Assembly: GCF_000203795.2 (NCBI RefSeq)
Contig: NW_006281099.1
Location: 2,421,774 to 2,485,773 of the forward strand
Direction: 5' to 3'
Length of the DNA: 64,000 bases
Source: Batrachochytrium dendrobatidis JAM81
Taxonomy: Eukaryota; Chytridiomycota; Chytridiomycetes; Rhizophydiales
Made by a program: the position numbers and the translations under genes. Of the stretch, positions 11,330 through 21,344 are shown in pieces. How positions within the stretch are numbered: the first letter of the stretch is position 1; each line of letters starts with the position of its first letter. The notes beneath the pieces are model-generated. The model did no database searches. It was not told the origin of the DNA and saw only the letters and a list, made by a program, of their open reading frames with translations.

Positions 11330-12205
11330 ATGAAGTTCAGCCTAGCCTTTGTTCTATCTGCTCTTGCTTCTTTGGCTATTGCCACTTCAGATTCTGCTTC
11401 CGTGGAACCACTTCCATCCGCGACAAAATCTCACCACTCGGTGACATCTCGTACCAAGTATCATCGTAGAACTCGTACAAGTTCCAGGCCTAAACCAAGC
11501 CCTTCTCATGGTACATGCAAATCTAGTCCTATATTGTTTAATATGATACCATGTTTGGTACGCGTTTTTAACTAATCAACGTTGATCCAATCTTTGTCTA
11601 CGTTTACAGCTCACTCTCACACTACTGCCCGACACACTCCGATTCCTAAACCCTCAACCCCCAGTGATTATGACGATTGTCATGATGATGACGACAGTGA
11701 TGATGAACACGATCATGACAAGGCTCGCCACAGCCGTAAACACAAAACCAAGACTAAGTGTGGATGCAGACCTGCTACCATAACCATAACCAAGACTGTT
11801 ACTAAATATTCTACTGCAAGCAAGCTATGCTTTAGCACTTCTACTTCATCCTCACTTTTGACTGCCACTTACGACACTTCCAGCTCTACTCTTGCTCCAT
11901 CTTCAGATATGCCTAGTGTTACCTCTACTCCGGAATCAACTGTTACCTCTACTCCAGAGTCAACTGTTACCCCAACTCCGGAATCAACAGTCACCCCAAC
12001 AGTTACTCTAACTCCAGAGTCAACTGTTACCTCTACTCCGGAATCAACTGTTACCTCTACTCCAGAGTCAACTGTTACCCCAACTCCGGAATCAACAGTC
12101 ACCCCAACCCCGACCCCAGAGCCAACTGTCACCCCAACAGTTACTCCAACTCCAGAGCCAACTGTCACCCCAACCCCAACCCCAGAACCAACGCCTACTG
12201 CATAA
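11330..12205 (+). CDS. Secreted protein with Thr/Pro-rich octapeptide repeats
   Basis: Two exons (11330-11510, 11610-12205) join in phase to 258 residues. A clean signal peptide occupies residues 1-19 (MKFSLAFVLSALASLAIAT). It is followed by a basic Ser/Thr/His linker, an acidic Asp/His run (DDCHDDDDSDDEHDHD), a short Cys-bearing segment (KTKCGCRPATITITKTVTKY) and a C-terminal third built from about ten copies of an eight-residue unit, TPESTVTS/TPEPTVTP. The sequence lacks an obvious GPI-anchor tail. Such Thr/Ser/Pro stretches are normally heavily O-mannosylated and serve as stalks in cell-wall or secreted fungal proteins. The TITKTVTKYS stretch resembles motifs in fungal wall proteins, but I cannot name a family. 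The Asp/His run could bind metal, which is speculation. The repeat keeps a long antisense frame open, which I take as an artefact. Confidence 0.8.
11925..12195 (+). repeat. Coding 24-bp tandem repeat
   Basis: Imperfect 24-base units such as ACTCCGGAATCAACTGTTAC, each giving TPE(S/P)TVT(S/P). Some units are shortened (an extra VTP or TPTP step), indicating repeat slippage. Copy number should vary between strains. Confidence 0.8.
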
Positions 12206-12396
12206 ATATACATTTATTTTGACGAGTATATGGTTTAGAAAACACTCATCGTGATTGAATTTTTGATAACAGTGTTTGTAGGCCAAAAACCACACCATTT
12301 TCAACCCATTCTATATAAATCTTTAGCGTCATTGCTAGATGCTTTTTTGAAAGTATCTTTATTCTCAACATCAATTTTTTATGAATCGTATGTGTC

Positions 12397-12759
12397 ATGT
12401 CAGGAAATAAACTGCCTTTTAAACTTTATGGTGATTTTATACAAGATATAATGGAACTTGATGGGGTTTTCGATAAAGCAGAGACGGATAAGCGTGTCAG
12501 TGATATCCGTCACGCTTTTCGAAATGTCATTGAAATCATTTAGTACTGCCAGCATACGATCAAACGAATTTGGTATGAGTGCATGTATTTTCCACCTGGA
12601 TTATTTAGGAATGGCTTTAGTTACAATGGAATCGGGGTATACGCTATCATTGACAACGATGTTATCAGGAAACCAGAGCTGTATGCATCAAGTCAAGCCT
12701 ACAAGGAATGTTCAATACATACAGGTACGGTCGATCCCAAGCTGCTTTATTGCAAATGA
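12397..12759 (+). pseudogene. Decayed ORF with one in-frame stop
   Basis: An ATG at 12397 starts 48 codons ending in TAG at 12541. The same frame then stays open for 71 more codons to a TGA at 12757. Both halves have protein-like composition (for example DKAETDKRVSDIRHAFRNVI before the stop, then GVYAIIDNDV and two Cys after it). Upstream, an AG at 12402-12403 could be an acceptor, so a lost 5' exon is possible. I do not recognise the family. It could instead be two short unrelated frames. Confidence 0.3.
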
Positions 12760-12895
12760 ACCAGCATCAAGATTTGAAAGAAATCAATGCCGAGTAAAAC
12801 GATTAGGGATTCAATATCAATAATGGTACCATTGGAATTTAGACAGTTTTTATTTGTAAAAATAGACTTGAATGAAAACAAACTAGTTACATTCA

Positions 12896-14281
12896 CTATG
12901 CAAGAGTAACATGTGCAGATGCATACGACACCGAGTTATCCCGTTTTGTCAGTGCGCGACTTGACTGGGCGTAGTGCGTAAACTTGATGTCCACTTTTTT
13001 GCCCATATTTTCCAAGCACTCCAAAGCATGCAACAAAACCCCGATCGGATTTCGACCACAAATAGTATTTTTTGTGCGCTTTAAATAAGCTTCAAAGTCT
13101 TTGGAATTACCCGTTTCGATCACTCGCATGGCTTCACGATCGAGTTTTTCAATAGAAGCATGAATTTGAAGTGATGGGTCAAACTGGTAGGTATATCCAA
13201 AATTAGGACCCCAGTGACAAAAGTCTGAAGAGACAATAAACAAATTGGTCGAGTCTGCTAGATAAGGGGCAAAGATGGTGGCATAGTTATGTTGATCTGA
13301 AGATCGCGATGCTCCTACCAATATGGGAACGATCGTATATGGTGTTGTTTTTCTATTTCATAAGCACGTTGTTGAGTAAATTGAATCAAAACCGATGCAG
13401 TTTATCTTATGGACTTCTTTCAATCATGTATTGCATCTTGGATGTTGTTAAATAGACAGGCTTACTTGGACATGATTTTGTAAAGGTATGGAAGATGCAT
13501 TTCTACACTGTGTTCATCCTCATCAGCTTGGATGGACAAGGTTTCAAACTGCCCAGTGGCTTTTAGACTAGCAACAACGTCTGTGTCAATAGTGAGATCT
13601 CCAAGCGGTGTTTTGTAGATTGTACACGGAGAAAGCGCACATCCCCCAATATATACATGATGGCTCGGACTAGCTTACAATACAACATGCTGGTGAGTTA
13701 TAAAATAGCTTGAACAAGACCAGATATGTAATGAACGACAAGCACAATGATATAACACCATACCCCAGAATAAAGACTCGTTTTCTAAATTGACAATCCA
13801 AGTCCAATATTGATAGGGAAAACAGGGTTAGATGGAAACAAATTGGTAGAATTACAATGTTCTCAGGCAAAAGTTTAAACTTGAAAACAGATCACCAGCT
13901 GATTGACCATTACGACGAGTACTTACATCTGGTGAGAGTCAATGGCTCCATATGCCCAAGCAGCTGCAGGACCGCTGTAACTATATCCAGCATGACTAGT
14001 TTGATTTAACGGTAACAGGGATGACAGTTCATGATTGAGATAAAGGTTAGAGGCTGCATCCAGTTGCAATAGAAACATGCATGGCTTTATCAAAAGGCAT
14101 TCAAGACAATGCTCAAGATTGAGTGAGCTTACGGAGCAATAATGGCCCGAACATTGGGATTTGGAGTAATATCTGCAGTAGAAATCCAAGAGTCTAGTTG
14201 AGAAGACAGCTGTTCCTGAGATGCTGAATACCAAGATCCGGCATGGGAAGCTTTTCTTTCGATTCTTGCAATACCAGACAT
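12896..14281 (-). CDS. MEMO1 family protein
   Basis: The start is an ATG at 14281. Exon 1 runs to 14133, the second exon begins with the T of TCATGCTGG near 14000, further exons lie around 13700-13450, and the last ends at the stop at 12896. Conserved parts in order are [16 protein letters not shown] at the N-terminus, then [19 protein letters not shown], then [48 protein letters not shown] and a C-terminal FTHYAQSS. The His/Asp/Cys positions [14 protein letters not shown] and SSDFCHWG are the family's active-site-like pocket. In animals MEMO1 affects ErbB2-dependent motility and has been reported to bind copper or iron; bacterial relatives exist. The role in fungi is unclear. It is divergent from the bS21m gene, with only about 48 bp between start codons. 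Interior exon limits are approximate. Confidence 0.85.
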
Positions 14282-14329
14282 TGTGACGAGCAGAATAAAT
14301 TGGCAGAAATTTCTTTGCTTGAATCCAAC

Positions 14330-14722
14330 ATGCTGACGATTTCTTCGATTAGGACAGCATGGTCTAGGCTTGCTGCAGGCCCATCGATGGCTGCACCAAT
14401 AGTCTTTTCTCTTTTATCCACTCCAGTCAACATCACACATTCATCTAGAGGCTTCAAGAAACACATGGGCGAATCTCTGCCCCAGTCTGCTGGTCGATCC
14501 GTTGTTGTCAAAGGCACCAACTCTACTCAGGCTTACTTCCAACTGCGGCGTATCCTTGAAGAAAGCAACTTTCGTGCACTAGTTAGAGGCCAAGAGCGAT
14601 TCGAGTCTAACCCAGACAAGCGTCGAAGGAAGCGCAAAGAGCGAGACTGGGCCATCTATATGGCTGAACTGAGACGTCAAACTGCACAAGCCCGTGATTT
14701 AACCAAAAGGTATTTGGATTGA
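14330..14722 (+). CDS. Mitochondrial small-subunit ribosomal protein bS21m
   Basis: Single exon, 130 residues from the ATG at 14330. The start gives a typical basic, Ser-rich mitochondrial presequence ([17 protein letters not shown]). The C-terminal half has the bS21 core: [20 protein letters not shown], then [11 protein letters not shown] and a Lys/Arg-rich tail. An in-frame ATG at 14243 would add 29 residues but would overlap the divergent MEMO1 start and push the presequence inward, so I reject it. The protein belongs to the mitoribosome small subunit near the mRNA exit platform. The gene must share a very compact bidirectional promoter with MEMO1. Confidence 0.85.
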   Translation: MLTISSIRTAWSRLAAGPSMAAPIVFSLLSTPVNITHSSRGFKKHMGESLPQSAGRSVVVKGTNSTQAYFQLRRILEESNFRALVRGQERFESNPDKRRRKRKERDWAIYMAELRRQTAQARDLTKRYLD

Positions 14723-15042
14723 ATCTGCCCATATATGCTTCTAGAATGAACTACTTATCTTTGCTTGAATATGATAGACATGAACGGGAAAAAGAACACT
14801 ACAGGGATATCTAATTCAATATACATGGCTTATCAAAGATTGTCAGGATGTTATGGTTCTTTAATAAACCAATATTATATGGGATCGAGGAATATACATC
14901 TAGTTTTGTGAAATATTCAGTGGTTTGTAGAAAGGTTACATTGCAGCTTGATCAATCAACTTTAATTCTACACAGATCTGATGACAGTAGTTGTCAAGTC
15001 ATTCTGATCAAAGGTAGTGCGTATCAAGAGTATTTACAACTA

Positions 15043-15550
15043 CAGCTGTATTCACGTAAAATGAAACACTAGAAACTGACCAAATGTTCAATCACATCAG
15101 TTTCAGTAAATCTCACTTGTTCAATCTCCAACTTTCCTTTTCTACAAATTGAACACTGACATTGAGTGATTGACATGGAAACAACAGTTGTATTGAAACG
15201 TGCAATCAACTTTGTCAAACTAGAACGCGAGTGGACTGGTTTCAGGATACAAAAGTTTGTAGTTGTATTAAAAACGATCCAACCTAATATCTGTATTGCA
15301 ATGTATAGATCTGGTTTGAAACTTGACGATCGTATAATATGTGACTATTCAAAAGAAAACGAGATAATTTGGTTGTATGCATGATACGATGGATGTTGTG
15401 TTTATTGAATTGAGAATGTCGATTGTAAGAGCAGTGTAATTAATTTGTAATAAGAAGATACAACGAGTATTCGACCATTGTTTATTGCAAAGCAAGAGAG
15501 AGTCACTGCAAGATAGATGCAAAGTGATCCATTTTACACAAGTATGGCTG
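15043..15550 (+). mobile_element. TA-flanked MITE, copy 2 (508 bp)
   Basis: The left terminus is CAGCTGTATTCACGTAAAAT and the right terminus CATTTTACACAAGTATGGCTG-like, an imperfect inverted repeat with TA on both sides (15041-15042, 15551-15552). It is exactly as long as copy 3 and nearly identical to it in reverse orientation; I see only a few substitutions along the arm. It contains the internal CATTGTTTATTGCAAAGC hallmark near the right end. A 72-codon frame inside matches a frame in copy 3 only because the DNA is nearly the same. Confidence 0.9.
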
Positions 15551-15691
15551 TAAATACCACAAGAGTATATAGCAGTCATCACGTGGTGGAAAGTGTTGTG
15601 GAGAAATATAGCATTATTAATGATTTCGATACAAATGCTAGCTTAATCTTATTTAATTTTACTTTGCCCTCCTATATTGTAGGCAAATCAA

Positions 15692-16615
15692 ATGTCAATA
15701 CCTCCAACTACAAGCCCATCGCAATCTCTCAAAAGTGTAGGACGTGTACTTTCTTTTGTTGGAAGAGTATCCAATCAATCTAATGAGTGATACAGCATAT
15801 ATATATAATATGGCTAATATGCTTTATTGTAACTAATTTGATATGAAATGCATTGCAACTAGCATCCTGCTTTCGCGTTGCTGGATACTGCAACTCTCGA
15901 GCAGCTTTCGACGCATATGAAGCAACAGGATTGGGACTCTGGAGCTACCATCATCTCATATGGTGAGATTGGAGATAGGTACGCATCACACCTTTGCCTT
16001 GCTATTCTGCAGTATCTTTTTGGTACTATGGTCTATGATGCAAATTTATTTTGCAAAAGTTGTAAACAAGGTATTGCATTAAGCAGTTGGGTAGGAATGT
16101 GAATAGATAATGTGATGAAAAAATTCAAATCATTATCAATCCATTCAGTGGAGGTGTGCTATTCACGTTAGAGTATAGCATTGGGTTAATAGTCGAATTA
16201 TTGTTTGGAAGTCAGAAACTAACCTTTTAAACCAAATCTACTGTTGCATATATATGTTCATGTCTTGCTGTTGTACTTTCCGGCAAAAATCCCAACGCAA
16301 TCTACTCGTCTCTTTTGAAATCAATCACACCCATTCAGTATTTTCTTTCTTGTAACAGGATGTGCTCAAGTTTTGAGTGAATTTGACACAGACTGTGATA
16401 CAATCAAGCCAGGAGAATGGTTTGGCGAGGTCGCTCCTTTTCAAAATGTGGCACGCACTGCTTTTGTCAAGGCCAAAGAGCCATGTCAAACTTATATGAT
16501 ATCAAAGCAAGTATTGACAGAAGTTCTCAAGGGATGTCCGTCACTTCTTGAAGAAATCAACGGCACTTCCAAGAAACGCATGCAAATGTATCTTGAAAGA
16601 TCGATTTTGGCATGA
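15692..16615 (+). CDS. Small single-domain cyclic-nucleotide-binding protein
   Basis: Proposed exons are 15692-15766, 15863-15978 and 16339-16615, in phase, giving 155 residues. The domain reads like a cNMP-binding fold: HPAFALLDTATLEQLSTHM (helix A), then GATIISYGEIGDSIFFLVTG (beta strands), then the phosphate-binding-cassette region IKPGEWFGEVAPFQNVARTA and a final helix (MISKQVLTEVL). The cassette has GEVA, and the R of VARTA fits the phosphate-contacting Arg of PKA-R/CAP-type domains. No kinase, channel or dimerisation domain is visible, so it is not a PKA regulatory subunit unless exons are missing. It could be a free cAMP sensor or a fragment of a larger protein. The second intron (360 bp) is long for this window. 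The gene lies entirely between two inverted MITE copies, its stop 17 bp from the second. The first exon is the least certain. Confidence 0.55.
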
Positions 16616-16631
16616 AATATATATACTTTTA

Positions 16632-17139
16632 CAGCCATACTTGTGTAAAATGGATCACTTTATATCTATCTTGCAGTGACTCTCTCTTGCTTTGCAATAA
16701 ACAATGATCGAATACTCGTTGCATCTTCTTATTACAAATTAATTGCACTGCTCTTACAATCGACATTCTCAATTCAATAAACACAACATCCATCGTATCA
16801 TGCATACAACCAAATTATCTCGTTTTATTTTGAATAGTCACATATTATACGATCGTCAAGTTTCAAACCAGATCTATACATTGCAATACAGATATTAGGT
16901 TGGATCGTTTTTAATACAACTACAAACTTTTGTATCCTAAAACCAGTCCACTCGCGTTCTAGTTTGACAAAGTTGATTGCACGTTTCAATACAACTGTTG
17001 TTTTCATGTCAATCACTCAATGTCAGTGTTCAATTTGTAGAAAAGGAAAGTTGGAGATTGAACAAGTGAGATTTACTGAAACTGATGTGATTGAACATTT
17101 GGCCAGTTTCTAGTGTTTCATTTTACGTGAATACAGCTG
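16632..17139 (-). mobile_element. TA-flanked MITE, copy 3 (508 bp), inverted relative to copy 2
   Basis: Ends are CAGCCATACTTGTGTAAAAT on the left and a CATTTTACGTGAATACAGCTG-like right terminus, with TA at 16630-16631 and 17140-17141. The reverse complement matches copy 2 over its full 508 bp with few mismatches, so the two diverged recently. It starts 17 bp after the stop of the cyclic-nucleotide-binding gene and ends 58 bp before the ATG of the AFG1 gene. Confidence 0.9.
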
Positions 17140-17197
17140 TAAAACATTACTGCCATTTTATTGACTGACCTTTTTTGAATTCACTTACTTGCCATCA

Positions 17198-19530
17198 ATG
17201 CTTAAAACTACTCAAAGGATGTTGGCTATGACCAGCCTTAATGGGTCTATAAAAGTACTACCCCAAACACATTTTCTAGCCTGTAGTGATCGTCGACTAC
17301 CATTGATCATCAGAATGGTTAATACCAACGCACCATTCAATTTACAGCTACAGACAGCAACGCATACATGCTCAACTACACTTTCAATAGTATCAAGAAG
17401 CCAACACACTACCGCTCAGGCTTGCAGTGTTCATCAAAGTCCAATTGAGCTTTATACCCACTTGGTTGAAGCAGGTAAACTGCGCGAAGATGCACACCAA
17501 CGCCAATCTGTTGCTAAACTTGAGGAACTATACCGCCGAATCGAGCATTACGACCCACCCAAACTGCCTTTACCAGAAAAAGTCAAGCAGCATGTAAAAC
17601 TGAATGTTGGTGACGACTCTGGCAAAGAAAATATCAAGTCGCCCGATTTCGCTTGGATTAATAAGAATGAAAAGACCATTTTTGGAACAGTATGTTGAAT
17701 GCATGAACATGGTGATGAATCGGTTTACAATCTGTATCAACGCTATTAAATGATCCATGTTTTAGTCTTTGATCTTTATGCTAATTGGCGTATTTTTCTC
17801 CGAGTGTTTAGATCAAAGAGTTATTTGATCAGAAACAGACTGTAAGTCGAGCTATTCGAGGTCCCAATGGGCTCTACATTTATGGTGATGTTGGTACTGG
17901 CAAAACCATGTTAATGGGTAAGACTTGTTTCTGTATAATTTATTATAGTAATGCATTTTAAATATGCCTGGCTAAATCTACTTTTAAACTTTACAATGAC
18001 GTGAGATTTTAGATTTGTTTTACCAAACCGTACCAACACCACTCAAAAACAGAGTTCATTTTCACGCATTTATGCAGGATGTTCATAAACGTATTCACAA
18101 GTTACGTGTTCATGAAGGGATCACATCTGATCCACTGCCACTGATTGCATCCGAATTGGCAAGCGAGGCCTGGCTGTTGTGTTTTGATGAGATGCAGGTC
18201 ACAGATATTGGAGATGCCATGATTCTCCGGTATAAGATTTTGTCATTGAATAGAGATGCATTTTTAGCAAGAGTATTGATGATGGTTTTTTGTATAGGAG
18301 GCTTTTTTCTGAATTGTTTGATCGTGGAGTTGTCATGGTTACTACTTCCAATAGGCCGCCCGATGGTATGTTTTGTTGTCAAATATGTGTCTTTGATGTG
18401 CTTTAAATGTTAAACTGCATTCAAATCCTATTTGTAGACTTATACCAGAATGGTATTCAAAGACAAAGCTTTCTTCCTGCAATTGATTTATTGAAAAATC
18501 GGTGTCAAGTTCACTCTTTAAATTCCGGAATTGACTATCGAAAACAAGGTAATGTTTTGAAGATATATATCAGTTGGTACTATTGTTTGAAAAAAAGCAT
18601 GTCAATTAACTATTTACCATACTAGATCATAACCGGTATCAAGTGTATTTAAGGTTGGTTTGTCTTTGATTATAGATCAGAGTAACGACGTTTCACTTTA
18701 CTGAATTTCACATGTAGCCCCTTGAATATTGAAACTGACGATATCATTCGTCGTCTGTTTAATCAACTTCGCGGCGGTACAAAGGGTAATGGTGCATCAT
18801 GGTTAATATAGCGTGATTATACAGCTTTTTCAATACTCTAGCTTACTGTCGAGCTGATGTTTAAAATACACTAGTTGAAGCCAAAGAAATATCTTTTTGG
18901 GGACGTACGTTGCTGATCAAGGAGTCTGCAGGACGAGTTGCAAAGGTTTCTTTCCAGCAACTCTGTGGAGAGCCGCATAGTGCTGCAGATTACCTGGAGC
19001 TTGTCAAACACTTTGATATAATTTTGTTGACAGATGTTCCCGCCATGACACTAGCTCATCGTAACGAGGCTAGACGGTTTATTACATTGCTTGACGCCAT
19101 GTATGAAAATCGAGTACGTGGCATTGTGAATAGCTGCAGGGAAAAACTAATATAGGCTATAGTATGCTGTATTACTGACTAATATATTGATATAGATTAA
19201 GCTGGTAGCCACTATGGAATCGAATCTTTCCGAGCTGTTTTTAGACAAAATTAACCCCCATGCACACCAGATCATTGCAGATACACACAGACTCTTGATG
19301 GATGATTTAAAGCTTTCGACTGAACAGGTACGTGAAATCAATTTTGGTAAACATTTGACTCATTTGTAAACGTGGCAGATGTTGACATTTATTTGTAGGC
19401 GACAAGCTCATTATTTACAGGCGCAGAAGAAGTATTTGCATTTCAGCGAGCCATTTCTCGGTTGACGGAGATGCAAACACATGGATGGGTAGGAGATGAT
19501 CTGGCTCATGCACTAGAAAAAGTGCTTTAG
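17198..19530 (+). CDS. AFG1/LACE1-like mitochondrial AAA ATPase
   Basis: A multi-exon gene from the ATG at 17198 to the TAG at 19530 with about nine short introns. The N-terminus (about 80 residues) is basic and Ser/Thr-rich, fitting a mitochondrial presequence. The N-terminal domain has [20 protein letters not shown]. An intron follows TIFGT, then [17 protein letters not shown] carries Walker A. Next are [35 protein letters not shown] (Walker B) and [11 protein letters not shown] (sensor 1), then [17 protein letters not shown]. The C-terminal domain contains [19 protein letters not shown], and an [19 protein letters not shown] segment precedes the last two exons ([19 protein letters not shown]). 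Yeast Afg1 helps degrade mitochondrially encoded cytochrome oxidase subunits, and human LACE1 acts in mitochondrial protein quality control. The small exons around 18430-18780 were placed by homology only. A MITE occupies almost the whole upstream region. Confidence 0.88.
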
Positions 19531-19695
19531 ATTTGAGCAATAAAATGATCGAGTTTAAAAGATGTGTGTGAATGATCAGTGTAACATGCATTCCACTATA
19601 TAGGATTACAATAAGTTGATGGATGGGGTTTGGAGTTGATTTCAAGATTGAGTTGTACGAGTTTTTGCAACATACTAATCATTAGTGAATCTTTA

Positions 19696-20121
19696 CAATC
19701 GTATTCACATAAAATGGAGCATCAAGTGTCAAAATACATGATAAACAATCATGTTTGATTAATGCTAATCTTACTGGACAACATTATTTTTGAACTCATT
19801 GGTTGACTGGTTGTGTTCATTCATGTACAAAGATACTGGACAAATGTTCACATCTCTGTTCCAATACATTGCACATCCTCGACATTGGTTCAACGTCCAA
19901 CTTTCCCTTTTCAACCCAAACGCTCGGTAATCATCATGGAAACAACAGTTGGATTCCTGAGATATGCTGAGCTGGAACGCAAACGTATCTGATATTAGAA
20001 TAGAGTTTCAATAAAAAGAAATCATCAATTTCCAGCAACGAATATTTAACCATTGTTTATTCCAAGACAATCATTACAGGATAAATACAGAAAAGTGTTT
20101 CATTTTACGTGAATACGGCTG
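19696..20121 (+). mobile_element. TA-flanked MITE, copy 4 (426 bp)
   Basis: The left end is CAATCGTATTCACATAAAAT and the right end is the CATTTTACGTGAATACGGCTG-like terminus, with TA at 19694-19695 and 20122-20123. Most of its interior matches the reverse complement of the 60603 copy (a GTTCACATCTCTGTTCCAAT block, an ATCATGGAAACAACAGTTG block, GAACGCAAACGTATCTGATA). It ends 47 bp before the ATG at 20169. Confidence 0.85.
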
Positions 20122-20168
20122 TAAATCTACAACAATAGTGACCATTACTATTATATCTACCAATTAAC

Positions 20169-21002
20169 ATGCAGGCTACTGCATCCAACCCTGAACCAGT
20201 TTTAGAATCTACAGATATTGGTAGTAACGTGCTACCCAACACAACCACTTTGGAAACTCAGCTGGAAGAAAGTGGTACAGCCATCAGTGTAGTATCATCT
20301 AATCTAAGTGAAAGCAGTCACTCTTCTACTACCACTACAGCTACATTAGCAGCATCATCATGGGTAACTGCTCACCATCCCGCTGCTTCCATGAACTCGT
20401 CCGACTCGACAGACTCGTTGTTAGCAACGGTCCGTATACTGGCAGCAGCAGAGTCATCTAGCATACATCAAATTCCGCATCAATCAGAGAGCAATAGAAA
20501 TTCCACTAATAGTGCAACAGTAATGAATGGTATTTCAGGCAGCAGTGCTTCACATAGACCATATGCTGTAGCAAGCGGACAAGCGCGGGGGCATTTGATG
20601 GGGGCAGTAGAACCACTCGAAGCTGTTAGACATCAATCTAGTATGAATTCCACTAGTCCTTTTGGAGGAAAGCATCATACTTTAAAACACTCTCATGTCA
20701 ATAGTAGTCATTATAACCCATCCTCACTGACTACAGCTGCTGCTTTAGTTGCTGCGCCTGAAGCTATTGGCACCATCAGCGCGTCCCGTTTGGAGTCCAC
20801 TGCAATAGCTTCGACCACAACCGTGCTGGACTTGGGTGACGACGATACAGTGCCTGTAGCTAGCTGGGGAACCATGGCATCATCCAGACTTGTATCTATG
20901 GGACCTGGTGGTGAAGACGACGATGACGAAGATCATGACGGCGATGCTTCAGGTAAAGGTAGGCGTTTTACAGGATCCAAGTGTGCCTATACTATTATTT
21001 AG
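20169..21002 (+). CDS. Ser/Thr-rich low-complexity protein of unknown function
   Basis: A single open frame of 277 residues with no recognisable domain. It is dominated by Ser, Thr, Ala and His, with a block of Asp/Glu near the C-terminus (GGEDDDDEDHDGD). There is no signal peptide or membrane segment, so a cytoplasmic or nuclear disordered protein is likely. A GTAAAG at 20952 after GDASG is a possible splice donor. If it is used, the last 17 residues are intronic and the protein continues downstream, but I found no convincing next exon. As read, its 3' end overlaps the end of a small minus-strand gene by 8 bp. Its promoter must lie within or beyond the MITE that ends 47 bp upstream. Codon use looks coding, but the gene could be partial. 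Confidence 0.5.
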   Translation: MQATASNPEPVLESTDIGSNVLPNTTTLETQLEESGTAISVVSSNLSESSHSSTTTTATLAASSWVTAHHPAASMNSSDSTDSLLATVRILAAAESSSIHQIPHQSESNRNSTNSATVMNGISGSSASHRPYAVASGQARGHLMGAVEPLEAVRHQSSMNSTSPFGGKHHTLKHSHVNSSHYNPSSLTTAAALVAAPEAIGTISASRLESTAIASTTTVLDLGDDDTVPVASWGTMASSRLVSMGPGGEDDDDEDHDGDASGKGRRFTGSKCAYTII

Positions 21003-21344
21003 ACAAGACTGGCTTGTCATGTATCTTGTATACCAATTCATGGTTGCGAGTATCATCAGAGTAGACTAGTGTTGGTCCTTTACACCCAAAACCTGTTCTG
21101 CTTCCTTCCCTTTCGCCAAAAGCAATCAATTCCTCTGCTTGCTCTTCTTTTGGAATAGCTGCACATTCAATCCTTGTGCCGTAGTACAACTTTCCTGAGC
21201 AATGACCCTAGAGAGTGAGTTATTTACCACTTGCATCTCCTTTGTCTGGTTTCTAGTCTTACTCTATGCAAATGCCATGGCTTGACATCAATTGTCCTGT
21301 AGCACATGTGTGGGTCAAAGTGAATTAGATTACTCTCCTGCCAT
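20995..21344 (-). CDS. Small 85-residue protein of unknown function
   Basis: The final exon (21207..20995, 71 codons with stop) follows a CTCTCTAG acceptor. A short exon 21296..21263 encodes TIDVKPWHLHR, and a possible first exon of 11 bp begins at an ATG at 21344. All phases match, but the first intron would be only 37 bp. The product, 85 residues, includes GHCSGKLYYGTRIECAAIP, then a Glu-rich helix (KEEQAEELIAFGEREGSRTG) and FGCKGPTLVYSDDTRNHELV. It has three Cys and a compact globular composition, and no signal peptide. I do not recognise it. It is convergent with, and slightly overlaps, the Ser/Thr-rich gene on the plus strand. The evidence is frame and splice consistency only. Confidence 0.4.

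Noticed and set aside
11869..12213. Antisense 114-residue frame rich in Val/Gly/Ser over the repeat
   Set aside because: It is open only because the 24-bp coding repeat lacks stops in that frame; there is no independent start context or domain.
15166..15384. 72-residue frame in MITE copy 2, repeated in copy 3, that might be a conserved protein
   Set aside because: The frames are alike only because the DNA is nearly identical. Older copies do not keep the frame open, so there is no sign of selection on a protein.
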